Assembly (NCBI RefSeq): GCF_900176205.1
Contig: NZ_LT859959.1
Span: 5,849,001-5,913,000, forward strand
DNA: 64,000 nucleotides
From: Bradyrhizobium sp. ORS 285
GTDB taxonomy: Bacteria > Pseudomonadota > Alphaproteobacteria > Rhizobiales > Xanthobacteraceae
Direction: 5' to 3'
In this document: positions 53,524-61,588 of the stretch, one piece after another
How positions within the stretch are numbered: position 1 is the stretch's first letter
Layout: every line of letters starts with the position of its first letter
Notes under the pieces: model-generated
Databases searched by the model: none
The model's input: only the letters and a program-made list of their open reading frames with translations
Told to the model about the DNA's origin: nothing
Program-made: the position numbers and the translations under genes

Positions 53524-53606
53524 CGTAGGGCGGATTAGCGCAGCATAATCCGCCGCCACTGAACCCGAGCGAGACGGCGGATTACGCTGCGCTAATCCGC
53601 CCTACG
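53524..53606. repeat. CGTAGGGCGGATTAGCG palindromic repeat, copy 2
   Basis: CGTAGGGCGGATTAGCGCAGC...TAATCCGCC and GGCGGATTACGCTGCGCTAATCC then GCCCTACG face each other, forming a long near-perfect hairpin between the cupredoxin and CusF-like genes. Confidence 0.75.
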
Positions 53607-53632
53607 CGTTCACCAACAGAAGGAAGCACAAC

Positions 53633-53920
53633 ATGAAAAGCCTCACCACCGCCGCCGCGCTGGTCCTCGCTCTCATGACTCCTGCCTTCGCCGCCGACAC
53701 GATCAGCGGCGACGTCAAGAAGGTCGACGAGGCCGGCGGCAAGATCACCCTCCATCACGGTCCGGCCAAGAGCCTCGGCATGGACGAGGCCATGACCATG
53801 GTCTACCGCGTCAAGGACGCCGCCCTGCTCAAGGGCCTGAAGCCCGGCGACAAGGTCAAGTTCGAGGCCGTCGAGGAGCCCTCGGGCTACACGGTGACGA
53901 AGATCGAGAAGGGCAAGTAG
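53633..53920 (+). CDS. CusF-like periplasmic copper-binding protein
   Basis: A 95-residue protein with a signal peptide (about 1-21) and one small barrel resembling CusF (ISGDVKKVDEAGGKITLHHGPAKSLGM, then MTMVYRV). Expected ligands are a histidine (H41 or H42) and the methionines M54 and M56. The tryptophan that caps Cu(I) in E. coli CusF is replaced by methionine (M50) in KSLGMDEAMTM. It should ferry Cu(I) in the periplasm. Last gene of the copper module; AAGGA lies about nine bases before the ATG. Confidence 0.85.
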   Translation: MKSLTTAAALVLALMTPAFAADTISGDVKKVDEAGGKITLHHGPAKSLGMDEAMTMVYRVKDAALLKGLKPGDKVKFEAVEEPSGYTVTKIEKGK

Positions 53921-54149
53921 TCCCCTATCTCCTGTCATTCGGCGACCGCCGGGAAACAGGCAGCCCCCCTAATAGGTCGCCTCCTGTTGCGACGCACATA
54001 TGGCGCGCCTCCGACAGCCGGGGACGACGTCATGCGCTCTATCCTGGGAAGTCGAAAAGCAGGGCTCGGAGCACTCACGACTTTCGATTGTATCGGGACA
54101 ATATCACCTATAGAATTCGTCCATACGATCTCATCGGATGATTTGAGAA

Positions 54150-55256
54150 ATGCCGTCGTTGTATGGGCGATTATTCAAATATCGAGAGCGCGAATCGCGA
54201 TCACCACGAGAAGATTACTTGACGGAGTGTCTGGCTGATCTCTTCAATCGACTACCTCTCGGGTCGCAGATCGACCTCTCAAATTCGCTGTTCGTTCCCA
54301 AGCTGGCTCAAAATAGGTTCACCGAGCTCGCCTCCGAGCATGGCGCATTGAGACTTGAAACGCAGCATCCAATCGAGGGAGGCCGGATCGACCTCGTCCT
54401 GTACGTCGGAGATGATCCGACGATTGCAATCGAAAGCAAGATCAGCGCTCCTCTTCCTGAAGACCAGCTAGCGCGTTACGGCCGGTGGATTCGCGATGAG
54501 GCTGCGGGGTCGTTAGCGATCGTCTGTTTCCTCACACACACGACGCCACCTCCTCCGGGGTTTCGAGATGGCGGCCCGGTCAGCGGAAAGGCGATGCCAC
54601 ACGTCGTCAACTGGGCCGACGTCGCAAGACGCTTTTCCCAGCTCGGCAATGACGACAAGCTCGATCCAAGCCTTCGGCTGATCGTGAATGAATTCAGACG
54701 TTTTTTGGAGGAAAACAACATGAGCACCGAGTATGCGGGGCGCGACGAATTCGCTGCGGCTCTTGTCTATCTACGGGCAGGATCCCTCATGGATCGGACC
54801 TTCAGCGAAATATACTCGCACGTAAAGGCACTGGACGGGCACTTTCGAAAGAACGAATCGATCACAGAATACAGCTTGAAGTTCAACAGCGAGTTGAAGC
54901 TGATCTGGGGCTGGGCTTACCTTGCTCACCCGACGTTGGGGGCACTCTTTTTCGGGTATGGAATCGCTCTGGACCCGAGCTCAACTTTCAAAGGTGGCAA
55001 TATCCCCACGACTGACTCGGTCTTCATCTGCTTGGGGGCCGAAGACAGACGAAGCATTCAGTCGGTCCGTGCAGTCAAGGATGTGCCACAGAAGCCCTGG
55101 ACTTGGGCGGATATTGATGACTGGTTTGCGATCATATCTTTCAAGCCGCTCCACGAATTTCTCAAGGTCCCAACCGAATTTTCCTCGAAGATGAAAGCTT
55201 GGATTGACGAGGAAAAGGACGACATCAACCATTTCGTGGACGGACTAACTCTGTAA
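54150..55256 (+). CDS. PD-(D/E)XK nuclease-superfamily protein
   Basis: A 368-residue protein with a restriction-type core: E26 in DYLTECLADLF, D81 in GGRIDLVLYVG, E95 and K97 in IAIESKI, then Q106 and Y110 in DQLARYGRW. This E...D...ExK...QxxxY pattern fits the PDDEXK_4 group. The C-terminal half (about 190-368) is unrecognised. Base composition is visibly more AT-rich than its neighbours, and an IS element begins 54 bases after the stop, so it is probably acquired DNA. The ribosome site is weak. A defence or DNA-processing role is possible but unproven. Confidence 0.75.
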   Translation: MPSLYGRLFKYRERESRSPREDYLTECLADLFNRLPLGSQIDLSNSLFVPKLAQNRFTELASEHGALRLETQHPIEGGRIDLVLYVGDDPTIAIESKISAPLPEDQLARYGRWIRDEAAGSLAIVCFLTHTTPPPPGFRDGGPVSGKAMPHVVNWADVARRFSQLGNDDKLDPSLRLIVNEFRRFLEENNMSTEYAGRDEFAAALVYLRAGSLMDRTFSEIYSHVKALDGHFRKNESITEYSLKFNSELKLIWGWAYLAHPTLGALFFGYGIALDPSSTFKGGNIPTTDSVFICLGAEDRRSIQSVRAVKDVPQKPWTWADIDDWFAIISFKPLHEFLKVPTEFSSKMKAWIDEEKDDINHFVDGLTL

Positions 55257-55270
55257 AGAAGATACAATTG

Positions 55271-55302
55271 CCCGTCGGGTTACTTTGTCGCAACCCGACG
55301 GG
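55271..55302 (+). terminator. Hairpin terminator after the PD-(D/E)XK gene
   Basis: CCCGTCGGGTT (55271-55281), a ten-base loop, AACCCGACGGG (55292-55302): a perfect 11 bp stem 15 bases after the stop, with no strong T-tract. It ends eight bases before the IS left end. Confidence 0.6.
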
Positions 55303-55309
55303 CCTTGCG

Positions 55310-57008
55310 CCGACGAGGCTGGGCAAGAATCCAAATTAGGAGGCTAGGAGGGCTCGGCGCGGTGCGACTTCGAGCCATAGCCGTATCATCGTCCAGTTTC
55401 GTATCAAGGCAAGCGGAATCGCCTCTCGTGCGGCGTTGGCCTCGGCAGAGGCGGCGTGTTGAGCTGCAATAGCCCACGCGGTGATGCGGGCGAGGAAGTC
55501 GTTCAGGCCGAGAATGTTGAGGACGCGGCTAAAGTTGTAAGAGAGCGCCATGAGGCTCCATTCCCCGCGAACCTTGTCGAAGCTGCGGACGAGGAAATGC
55601 TGATACCCGGCGCGGCACTTGAGTGTGCCGAACGGATGTTCGACGAGGGCTGAGCGGCGACGCATCAGCTGGCCAGCCTGTTCGCTCGCCATTCTCTGGC
55701 GGTGACGATCCAGCACCTCCTCGTGCTCCCACCGAGAGACGTTGCGGCTTTTGGCCTTCGCGGAGAGGCAAGACGCCTTGAGGGGGCAGACGCTGCAGGT
55801 CGGCACTGAGCCCAGGTAACGGCGTTCCATTCTGCCGCTCGTATTCTTCCAGAGCTTCTTCGTGGGATGCAGCGCCTGGCCTGCGGGACACCGGTAGGTG
55901 TCGGTTGCGGAATCGTAGGTGAAGTCAGCTCGCGTGAAGCGCGTGTGCTTCTTGCCATTGCCGTGATGCAGCGGGACATAGGCGGTGATGCCATCATCCT
56001 CGCAAGCCTTGATATCCTCGCTGTTGTAGTAGCCGACATCGGCCAATATCTGCAGCGACGAGACCTCCAGGTTCTCCTTGGCCGCTATCGCCATCATATG
56101 CAGGTGTCGGACATCGCTGCGATTGACGACCTCGCTGGCGACGATCAGCTTGTTCTTGTCGTCAACGACGCTCTGGACGTTGTAGCCTGCAATCGTCTGA
56201 TCGCCCTTGCTCAGCAGCCGCGCATCGGGGTCGGTCTTCGACACCTGTCCCTTGTCGTTTTTGTCAAGGTTCTCCAGATCGGACTGAGCGCGCTCACGCC
56301 GCGCCATCAGTTCCTTGATCCTGTCCCCGACATCGCCGCCGCCATTGCCATCCTTGCCGTTGTCGGGCCGCTTGGCTTCTGCTGCATCGTTGGTGTCGAG
56401 GGACTTGCCGTACGCCTCGATCTCCTCATCGAGCTTGGCGATCTGTTTGGCGAGCTTCCCGCGCGTGAAGATGCTGTCCTTGCTGGCATTGCCGTGGAAT
56501 AGCGCCCCGTCGACCGCGACCAGGGTCCCGCCGATCAGATCGAGTTCGCGAAGCAGCAGCACGAAACTGCGGTTCGCGGCCTTCAGGGCCGCCCAGTTCT
56601 CCTTGCGGAAATTGGCGATCGTCCGGTAGCCGGGCTTGAGAGACTTCAGCAGCCAGATCAGTTCCAGATTGCGGCAGGCTTCACGCTCCAGCCGGCGTGA
56701 TGACCGGATCTGGTTGATATAGCCATACAGGTACAGCTTCAGCAGATCGGACGGGGCGTATGGCGGCTGTCCCGCTCCCGCCGCGCGCCGGTCGGCGTGC
56801 CGAAATCCAAGCTTGGCAAGGTCGAGCGCATCGACATAGCCATCGATCGCACGAACCGGATTGTCCGCAGATACGTAATCCTCGATCCGCGGTGGAAACA
56901 GGCTGGCTTGCTCGCGGCTCTCACCGCTCTTGAACGGGCGATTCGTCATAAGCCGAATCGTACATCCCGCCACGCAAAACGCCCGAGATTCTTGCCCAGC
57001 CTCGTCGG
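55310..57008 (-). mobile_element. IS1182-family insertion sequence
   Basis: About 1.7 kb bounded by a perfect 22 bp inverted repeat, left 55310-55331 and right 56987-57008 (reading GATTCTTGCCC inward on the right). It contains one intact transposase gene. No convincing target duplication flanks the repeats (left flank CCTTGCG, right flank GCAAATC), so the true ends may be a few bases off or the insertion is old. It is the only intact transposable element in the window. Confidence 0.85.
55336..56949 (-). CDS. IS1182-family transposase
   Basis: A 537-residue DDE transposase. An N-terminal DUF772-like region (AGAGQPPYAPSDLLKLYLYGYINQI in outline, SLKPGYRTIANFRKEN) is followed by the catalytic RNase-H-like domain (VAVDGALFHGNASKD with the first Asp, ILADVGYYNSEDIKACED with the second, HPFGTLKCRAGYQHF with the glutamate-region equivalents) and a cysteine cluster PTCSVCPLKASC. 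A hydrophilic insert (about 185-235) is normal for the family. ATG at 56949 is used; the frame extends through the inverted repeat to 57012, which cannot be the natural start. No frameshift or stop, so probably active. Confidence 0.92.
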   Translation of the reverse strand: MTNRPFKSGESREQASLFPPRIEDYVSADNPVRAIDGYVDALDLAKLGFRHADRRAAGAGQPPYAPSDLLKLYLYGYINQIRSSRRLEREACRNLELIWLLKSLKPGYRTIANFRKENWAALKAANRSFVLLLRELDLIGGTLVAVDGALFHGNASKDSIFTRGKLAKQIAKLDEEIEAYGKSLDTNDAAEAKRPDNGKDGNGGGDVGDRIKELMARRERAQSDLENLDKNDKGQVSKTDPDARLLSKGDQTIAGYNVQSVVDDKNKLIVASEVVNRSDVRHLHMMAIAAKENLEVSSLQILADVGYYNSEDIKACEDDGITAYVPLHHGNGKKHTRFTRADFTYDSATDTYRCPAGQALHPTKKLWKNTSGRMERRYLGSVPTCSVCPLKASCLSAKAKSRNVSRWEHEEVLDRHRQRMASEQAGQLMRRRSALVEHPFGTLKCRAGYQHFLVRSFDKVRGEWSLMALSYNFSRVLNILGLNDFLARITAWAIAAQHAASAEANAAREAIPLALIRNWTMIRLWLEVAPRRALLAS

Positions 57009-57247
57009 GCAAATCACTGGCACCATCTCGCGCATCCCGGCCCGCCAGGAGGGGCGCTTCGCGATCGTCACGAACGTAGGGCTGGGGATGCGATGGACGC
57101 GACAGGTTGCAGCGGGCAAAGGCCTGCGGACGAACGGCATGGCGCGGACGGCGAAAGCGTGTGGTCCTGGCCTCCCGACGCTGAGGTCAAGCAAGCGGTG
57201 ATGATCCGCTCGTGACGGGGGCAAGACAGCCGGTCCCCGGGGAGAGC

Positions 57248-57380
57248 ACGTATAAGCGTTAACACCATCGCGCAGGGAAGGCCGGGATGATCCGGCTGAA
57301 CCTGTGGTTCTGCCGCGTGCTTATTTGTTGCACGCGGACCATGGGTGTCGGTCGGCACCCGGCCTTCCCTGCGCCCTCCG
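57248..57380 (+). repeat. Structured repeat, copy 2 (possible non-coding RNA or palindromic element)
   Basis: Same stem plan as 245-380. The 16 bp outer stem is 57270-57285 with 57359-57374. The internal stem is CCGCGTGC (57313-57320) with GCACGCGG (57330-57337). The third stem is weaker (GGGTG/CACCC). Base pair 57280-57364 is G-C where copy 1 has T-A, and 57317-57333 is G-C where copy 1 has C-G: both partners changed. Confidence 0.6.
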
Positions 57381-57479
57381 ATGTCAGGAGGGACGAGGAT
57401 AGAGCATCACTCGGGCTGAGAGGTCGCGAGAACGAGAAGTCACGTCTGCAACAGTTGTCATGTCCGGGATCGCGCCACG

Positions 57480-57612
57480 CATACACTGTCGTCCCGGCCT
57501 TGAGCCGGGACCCATACGCCGCGGCGGACGTGGTGAAAGCGGGATGGCTGACACTTGCGTGACAAATGTCGGCCGGTGGCTATGGGTCCCGGCTCAAGGC
57601 CGGGACGACGGC
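57480..57612. repeat. GTCCCGG palindromic repeat, copy 3
   Basis: GTCGTCCCGGCCTTGAGCC and GGGACCCATACGCCGC at the left are mirrored by GGCTATGGGTCCCGGCTC and AAGGCCGGGACGACGG at the right. It ends 64 bases before the caspase gene stop. Confidence 0.6.
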
Positions 57613-57675
57613 GGAGGGTGGCGCGAACACCACCCGTCTCGCTGTCGAAACAGCGCGCAGCACGCGCTCAACCAC

Positions 57676-59358
57676 TCACTTCGCCGCAACGAAGAAGAAA
57701 TCCTCCCGCCCCGGCGGCGAGCCGTAGGTGAAGGGCTGCTGGCGTTGCTTGGTGGCGGCCCAGACGTCGTCGCGGACGATGTCGAACAGCTTGCGCACTT
57801 CGACGCGCGGCTCCTTGATGGTGCGGGCGAGCGCTGTCGCGAACGGGCTGTTGGCGCCGTCGCCATCGAGCGCGGTGGCGCCGTGCTTGGCGGCGTAGAC
57901 CACCATCATGCCGGCACCCGGCTCGATGTTGGAGAAGCCCCTGTCGACCAACTTCAGCGCCAAGGTCTGCTTCATGCTCGGCGCAAACGGGTTGTCGCGA
58001 CAGGCGTCGAGGATGACGAGCCGCAGCTTGCGCGCGGCGCCGACCGCGGCGAGCACCTGCTCGAGCGCGACGGCTTCCGTCTCGGCGTCCTTGTCGGCCG
58101 CGAGCCTGGCATCGACGGGCACGAGATAGTTGACGCCGCCGATCTCGAAGCCGTGGCCGGCGTAATAGACCACCGCCCAGTCGGCCTTCTCGGCCTCCGC
58201 CCCGAAGCTGCGCAGCGCCTCGAAGAACTTGTCGCGCGACAGGTCGCTCGCCAGCGTCACCGATTGGAAGCCGGTGCTGCGCAGCGTGTCCGCGATCAGC
58301 TTGGCGTCGCGCGGCGGGTTGGCCAGCGGGTGCACGGATTTGTAGCCGCCATTGCCGATCACCAGCGCGACGCGCCGGACGGTCGGCGCTCCGCCCGGCG
58401 TTTGCGGCGTGAGCGCCGCGAGCCGGTCCTGCGCCAGCTTGCGCGCGCGGGCGACCTCGACCGGATCGAAGGTGGTCAGCGCAAAGGCCGCGGCGCGATA
58501 ATCGGCGCGCGCCTGCGCGAGATTGCCGCGCTTCTCGAACAGCTGGCCGCGGCCGGTATGGGCGCGGACATTGTTCGGGTTCATGGCGAGAACGGCATTG
58601 AGGTCATTCAACGCCGCGTCGAGATCGCCCTTGCGCAGATAAGCATCGGCGCGGCCGGTGAGGGCGTATTGGTTCTTCGGCGCCTTCTCGATCACCGCAT
58701 TCCAGCTGGCGATCGCCTCCTCCGTCCGGCCCATCGCGGTCAGCGCATCGCTGCGAAACACGGCCGTCACCTGCATCGTCGGATCGGTCTTCTCCGCCTG
58801 CTCGAAATCGGCCAGCGCGCTGTCGTAATCCCCCATCAGGATGCGGACGCGGCCGCGATTGACATAACCGAGATAGAGCGTCGGCGCACTGCGCACGGCG
58901 GCATTGAAATCGTCGAGCGCACTCTGCAATGCGCCACGACGGAGATGAATGGTGCCGCGATTGTTGTAGGCAAGGCCGAAATTAGGCCGCTTCTGCAGGG
59001 CCGCGTCGTAGTCGGCGAGCGCCAGGTCATCCTTGCCCTTTCGCTCATAGACATAGCCGCGGCGGTTCAGGATCATCATGTTCTCGGGATCGGCGGCCAT
59101 CGCCGCCGTCAGCGCCTCGATCGCCTTGTCGTCCTCGCGCTTGTTGATCGCGACCACGGCGCGAACGTCGAGCGCATTGGCGAGGTCCTTGCCGGTCAGA
59201 TTGCCGGCCCCGAGCAGCCGCTCGCAGGCTTCCGCGCGGGTCGGCAGATCGCCTTGGCGGCTGCGGCAGACGGCGGGATCATCGGTGAGAACAGGGCCGG
59301 CCACAGCAGGGAGGGCAGAGCAGACCAGCAGAAGAAGCAGCAACAGCAGGCGCGGCAT
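57676..59358 (-). CDS. Exported caspase-like (orthocaspase) protein with TPR repeats
   Basis: A 560-residue protein. A leucine-run signal peptide (about 1-20) is followed by about six TPR units (60-290; e.g. AYNNRGTIHLRRGALQSALDDF), then a peptidase C14 caspase domain (325-560). The catalytic histidine is H402 in YYAGHGFEIGG and the cysteine is C453 in LDACRDNPF; both are intact. The S1 preference should be for basic residues if it follows metacaspases. Periplasmic or membrane-tethered. ATG at 59358; the extension to 59454 lacks a signal. Role unknown; msrA lies divergent 241 bases away. Confidence 0.9.
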   Translation of the reverse strand: MPRLLLLLLLLVCSALPAVAGPVLTDDPAVCRSRQGDLPTRAEACERLLGAGNLTGKDLANALDVRAVVAINKREDDKAIEALTAAMAADPENMMILNRRGYVYERKGKDDLALADYDAALQKRPNFGLAYNNRGTIHLRRGALQSALDDFNAAVRSAPTLYLGYVNRGRVRILMGDYDSALADFEQAEKTDPTMQVTAVFRSDALTAMGRTEEAIASWNAVIEKAPKNQYALTGRADAYLRKGDLDAALNDLNAVLAMNPNNVRAHTGRGQLFEKRGNLAQARADYRAAAFALTTFDPVEVARARKLAQDRLAALTPQTPGGAPTVRRVALVIGNGGYKSVHPLANPPRDAKLIADTLRSTGFQSVTLASDLSRDKFFEALRSFGAEAEKADWAVVYYAGHGFEIGGVNYLVPVDARLAADKDAETEAVALEQVLAAVGAARKLRLVILDACRDNPFAPSMKQTLALKLVDRGFSNIEPGAGMMVVYAAKHGATALDGDGANSPFATALARTIKEPRVEVRKLFDIVRDDVWAATKQRQQPFTYGSPPGREDFFFVAAK

Positions 59359-59599
59359 GGCCGTTATGGATCTCGCGTGACGAACCGGGCGATCGTTTGT
59401 CGAACGAATATCGTCGCGGTTCGGCCAAGGCCAGAGGCGACAACCGGGAATCACGGCATCCGCGCCGCCCGCAGCCGTTCACGCAGTCGTGTGGCGCCCC
59501 CTGTAACGCCCGCAACTCACGCACGTATCTTGCGACAGAGGCCGGACCGGGTCAGTGTTTCGGTCGGCCAACGAGACAGACAACCCACGAGGATCGAAG

Positions 59600-60316
59600 A
59601 TGCGCCTCACCCGCTCCATGTTCCTGAAAACGGCCGTGCTCGGCGCCCTCGCTGTGGCCGGGATCCTAGCTTGGCAGCCGCTGCACGCCGCGGAGGAGGC
59701 GGTGGTGATCCCGCCCCCGGCGCAGGACCAGCCGGCCGGCGACGGGTTGGAAACCGCTGTGGTCGCCGGCGGCTGCTTCTGGGGCGTCCAGGGCGTGTAC
59801 CAGCACACCGCGGGTGTGGTCAGCGCGGTGTCCGGCTATGCCGGCGGCACCAAGGCCACGGCCGACTATCGCACGGTGTCGAGCGGCAGCACCGGCCACG
59901 CCGAGTCCGTGCAGATCAAGTTCGACCCGAAGAAGGTGTCCTACGGCAAGATCCTGCAGATCTTCTTCTCGGTGGTGCACGATCCGACCCAGCTGAACCG
60001 CCAGGGCCCGGACTCAGGCCCGCAATATCGCTCGGCGATCTTCACGACGTCGGAGGCGCAGAAGAAGGTGGCCGAGGCCTATATCGCCCAGCTCGACAAG
60101 ACGAAGCTGTTCGGCAAGCCGATCGTCACCAAGGTCGGCAAGCTCGAGGCGTTCTACCCGGCCGAGGACTATCACCAGGACTACCTGACGCTGCACCCCA
60201 GCCAGCCCTATATTGCCTATAACGACCTGCCGAAGATCGACAATCTGAAGAAAATCTTCGCCGAGAACTACATCGACAAGCCGACGCTGGTCAGGGACGC
60301 CAAGGCCACCAACTGA
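59600..60316 (+). CDS. msrA: Peptide-methionine (S)-S-oxide reductase, exported
   Basis: A 238-residue MsrA. Residues 1-30 form a signal or anchor (MFLKTAVLGALAVAGILAW, cleavage near HAA), then the catalytic domain has the nucleophile C59 in AGGCFWGVQGVYQ and the segments GYAGGTKATADYRTVSSGSTGHAES (split by length here) and FYPAEDYHQDYL. Only one cysteine is seen in the domain, so recycling must use an external thiol partner. It repairs oxidised methionine in the envelope. GAGG lies eight bases before the ATG. msrB follows 68 bases on behind a hairpin. Confidence 0.93.
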   Translation: MRLTRSMFLKTAVLGALAVAGILAWQPLHAAEEAVVIPPPAQDQPAGDGLETAVVAGGCFWGVQGVYQHTAGVVSAVSGYAGGTKATADYRTVSSGSTGHAESVQIKFDPKKVSYGKILQIFFSVVHDPTQLNRQGPDSGPQYRSAIFTTSEAQKKVAEAYIAQLDKTKLFGKPIVTKVGKLEAFYPAEDYHQDYLTLHPSQPYIAYNDLPKIDNLKKIFAENYIDKPTLVRDAKATN

Positions 60317-60349
60317 GGCGTTGAACGAGCCCGATCACGCAATGACAGG

Positions 60350-60370
60350 GGCGGACCATTCGGGTCCGCC
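60350..60370 (+). promoter_or_regulatory. Hairpin between msrA and msrB, touching the msrB ribosome site
   Basis: GGCGGACC (60350-60357), five bases, GGTCCGCC (60363-60370), immediately followed by the msrB Shine-Dalgarno GGAGG at 60371. It may modulate msrB translation or protect the processed message end. Confidence 0.5.
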
Positions 60371-60384
60371 GGAGGAACAAGACG

Positions 60385-60810
60385 ATGAGCGACACGAAGA
60401 CGAGCGCCCTCAAGACGAGCGACAAGGTCGTCAAGAGCGAGGCCGAGTGGCGCAAGGAGCTGACGCCGATGCAGTACGCCGTACTGCGCGAGAAGGCGAC
60501 CGAGCGTCCGTTCTCGGGCGAGTACGAGCATGACCACCGCGCCGGGACGTATGTCTGCGCCGGTTGCGGCCAGACCCTGTTCGAATCCGACGCCAAGTTC
60601 GACTCCGGCTGCGGCTGGCCGAGCTTCACGCAGCCGGCGACGGAGAGCCATATCGACGAGGAGACCGATTATACCCATGGCATGGTCCGTACCGAGGTGC
60701 TGTGCTCGAAATGCTCGGGCCACCTCGGCCATGTCTTCCCCGATGGTCCCGGGCCAACCGGATTGCGCTACTGCATCAACTCGGCGGCGCTGAAGCTGAA
60801 GCCGCGCTGA
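60385..60810 (+). CDS. msrB: Peptide-methionine (R)-S-oxide reductase
   Basis: A 141-residue MsrB. Zinc site C58-x2-C61 (CAGC) and C107-x2-C110 (CSKC). The catalytic cysteine is C130 in [20 protein letters not shown] and [18 protein letters not shown] match the family. No signal peptide, so it works in the cytoplasm, whereas its operon partner MsrA appears exported. Its role is reduction of methionine-R-sulfoxide with thioredoxin. GGAGG lies about ten bases before the ATG. Confidence 0.95.
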   Translation: MSDTKTSALKTSDKVVKSEAEWRKELTPMQYAVLREKATERPFSGEYEHDHRAGTYVCAGCGQTLFESDAKFDSGCGWPSFTQPATESHIDEETDYTHGMVRTEVLCSKCSGHLGHVFPDGPGPTGLRYCINSAALKLKPR

Positions 60811-61212
60811 CCCACGGGATCGCGCCCTCGGATATCGCCATATGGCGGTATCCGCGGGCAGGCAGAGCTCAATGGGTCCGGCTCGGGCGGTCAAAATCAG
60901 CCACAACAGCCCAGAATTTCGCTGTGCGCATGAAGCTCGCCTACATTCACAAGTTGCAGAGCAATTAAGTTATTGAAAAAATAGGACATTTCAAAAGAGC
61001 TGCGGGCAGGCCGGATTTACGATGTGACCGGGCAGGATTCGCATTTCTGTCAAATCGGCCTATATTAGGGGCCGTAACTGACATGCAGGGCTGGGCCGCC
61101 TGGAGCGGCAAGATTCCGCCCTCCACACCCGCAATCGCTGGCGTCATTGCCAAGCTTGATCGTTCGAAAGCTCGCGTCAGCGCTCTTAGCCGACAAGAAG
61201 AGGTCTCAGACC
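60811..61212. other. Gene-free gap with one near-perfect palindrome
   Basis: A 24-base near-palindrome at 60830-60853 (GGATATCGCCAT / ATGGCGGTATCC, one mismatch), 20 bases after msrB, could be a terminator-like or regulator site. An AT-rich zone at 60940-61000 and a TATATT box near 61060 could hold the promoter for the small gene at 61213. No other gene is seen. Confidence 0.5.
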
Positions 61213-61500
61213 ATGCGTCCAATGCGTCCGTTCAACTTCAACACCTCTGCCGAACTGTTCCCCGCCGCCATTCGCAAGAAGAAGCGGGCGGGCTTCGCCT
61301 ATCGGCGGTTCGGCACCGCGGCCGAGGCCGTGCGCTTCGCCATGGAGGAGTTGCCGGCGGACTCGCTCAACGGCGCCTATCTGCAGGTCGAGGAGGCCCG
61401 GTTCGACCAGAACGGCATCCGCACCCTGTATGAAAGCGAGGCGTTCCCGCTGCCGCGCCGGGCGGTCGAGGACAAGGCGCCAGACGCCGATGCAGCCTGA
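61213..61500 (+). CDS. Small conserved basic protein of unknown function
   Basis: A 95-residue protein (MRPMRPFNFNTSAELFPAA) with a basic KKKRAGFAYRRFGTAAEAVRFAME segment and an acidic C-terminus. It looks like a small rhizobial conserved protein, but I know no function. AAGAGG about nine bases before the ATG; a longer start at 61147 is possible but has no ribosome site. A strong intrinsic terminator follows 27 bases after the stop, which supports a real, separately transcribed gene. Confidence 0.78.
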   Translation: MRPMRPFNFNTSAELFPAAIRKKKRAGFAYRRFGTAAEAVRFAMEELPADSLNGAYLQVEEARFDQNGIRTLYESEAFPLPRRAVEDKAPDADAA

Positions 61501-61526
61501 CGGCAGCCCAACGATCAGACGACACC

Positions 61527-61556
61527 CTGCCCCGCCCAGTGCGGGGCAGTTTTTTT
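61527..61556 (+). terminator. Intrinsic terminator
   Basis: CTGCCCCGC, CCAGT loop, GCGGGGCAG, then seven T: a textbook rho-independent terminator after the gene at 61213-61500, 33 bases from the end of the converging DUF4112 gene. Confidence 0.92.
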
Positions 61557-61588
61557 ATGGGGGTGCTTTTGTTCGCTTTTGCCAGCGC

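Larger units (their letters stand above)
57013..57675. other. Gene-free gap of 663 bases filled with repeats
   Basis: It holds the second structured repeat (57248-57380, with a related upstream part from about 57040) and the GTCCCGG palindromic element at 57480-57612. No gene is seen; the overlapping frames are repeat readings. It separates the IS from the convergently oriented caspase gene end. Confidence 0.65.

Noticed and set aside
53987..54238. Short open frame upstream of the PD-(D/E)XK gene
   Set aside because: No ribosome site, no domain, and it overlaps the better supported gene by about 90 bases in another frame.
57460..60222. A 920-codon open frame on the plus strand
   Set aside because: It is antisense to the caspase gene and runs out of frame into msrA; its Arg/Ala-rich translation is typical of a GC-rich shadow.
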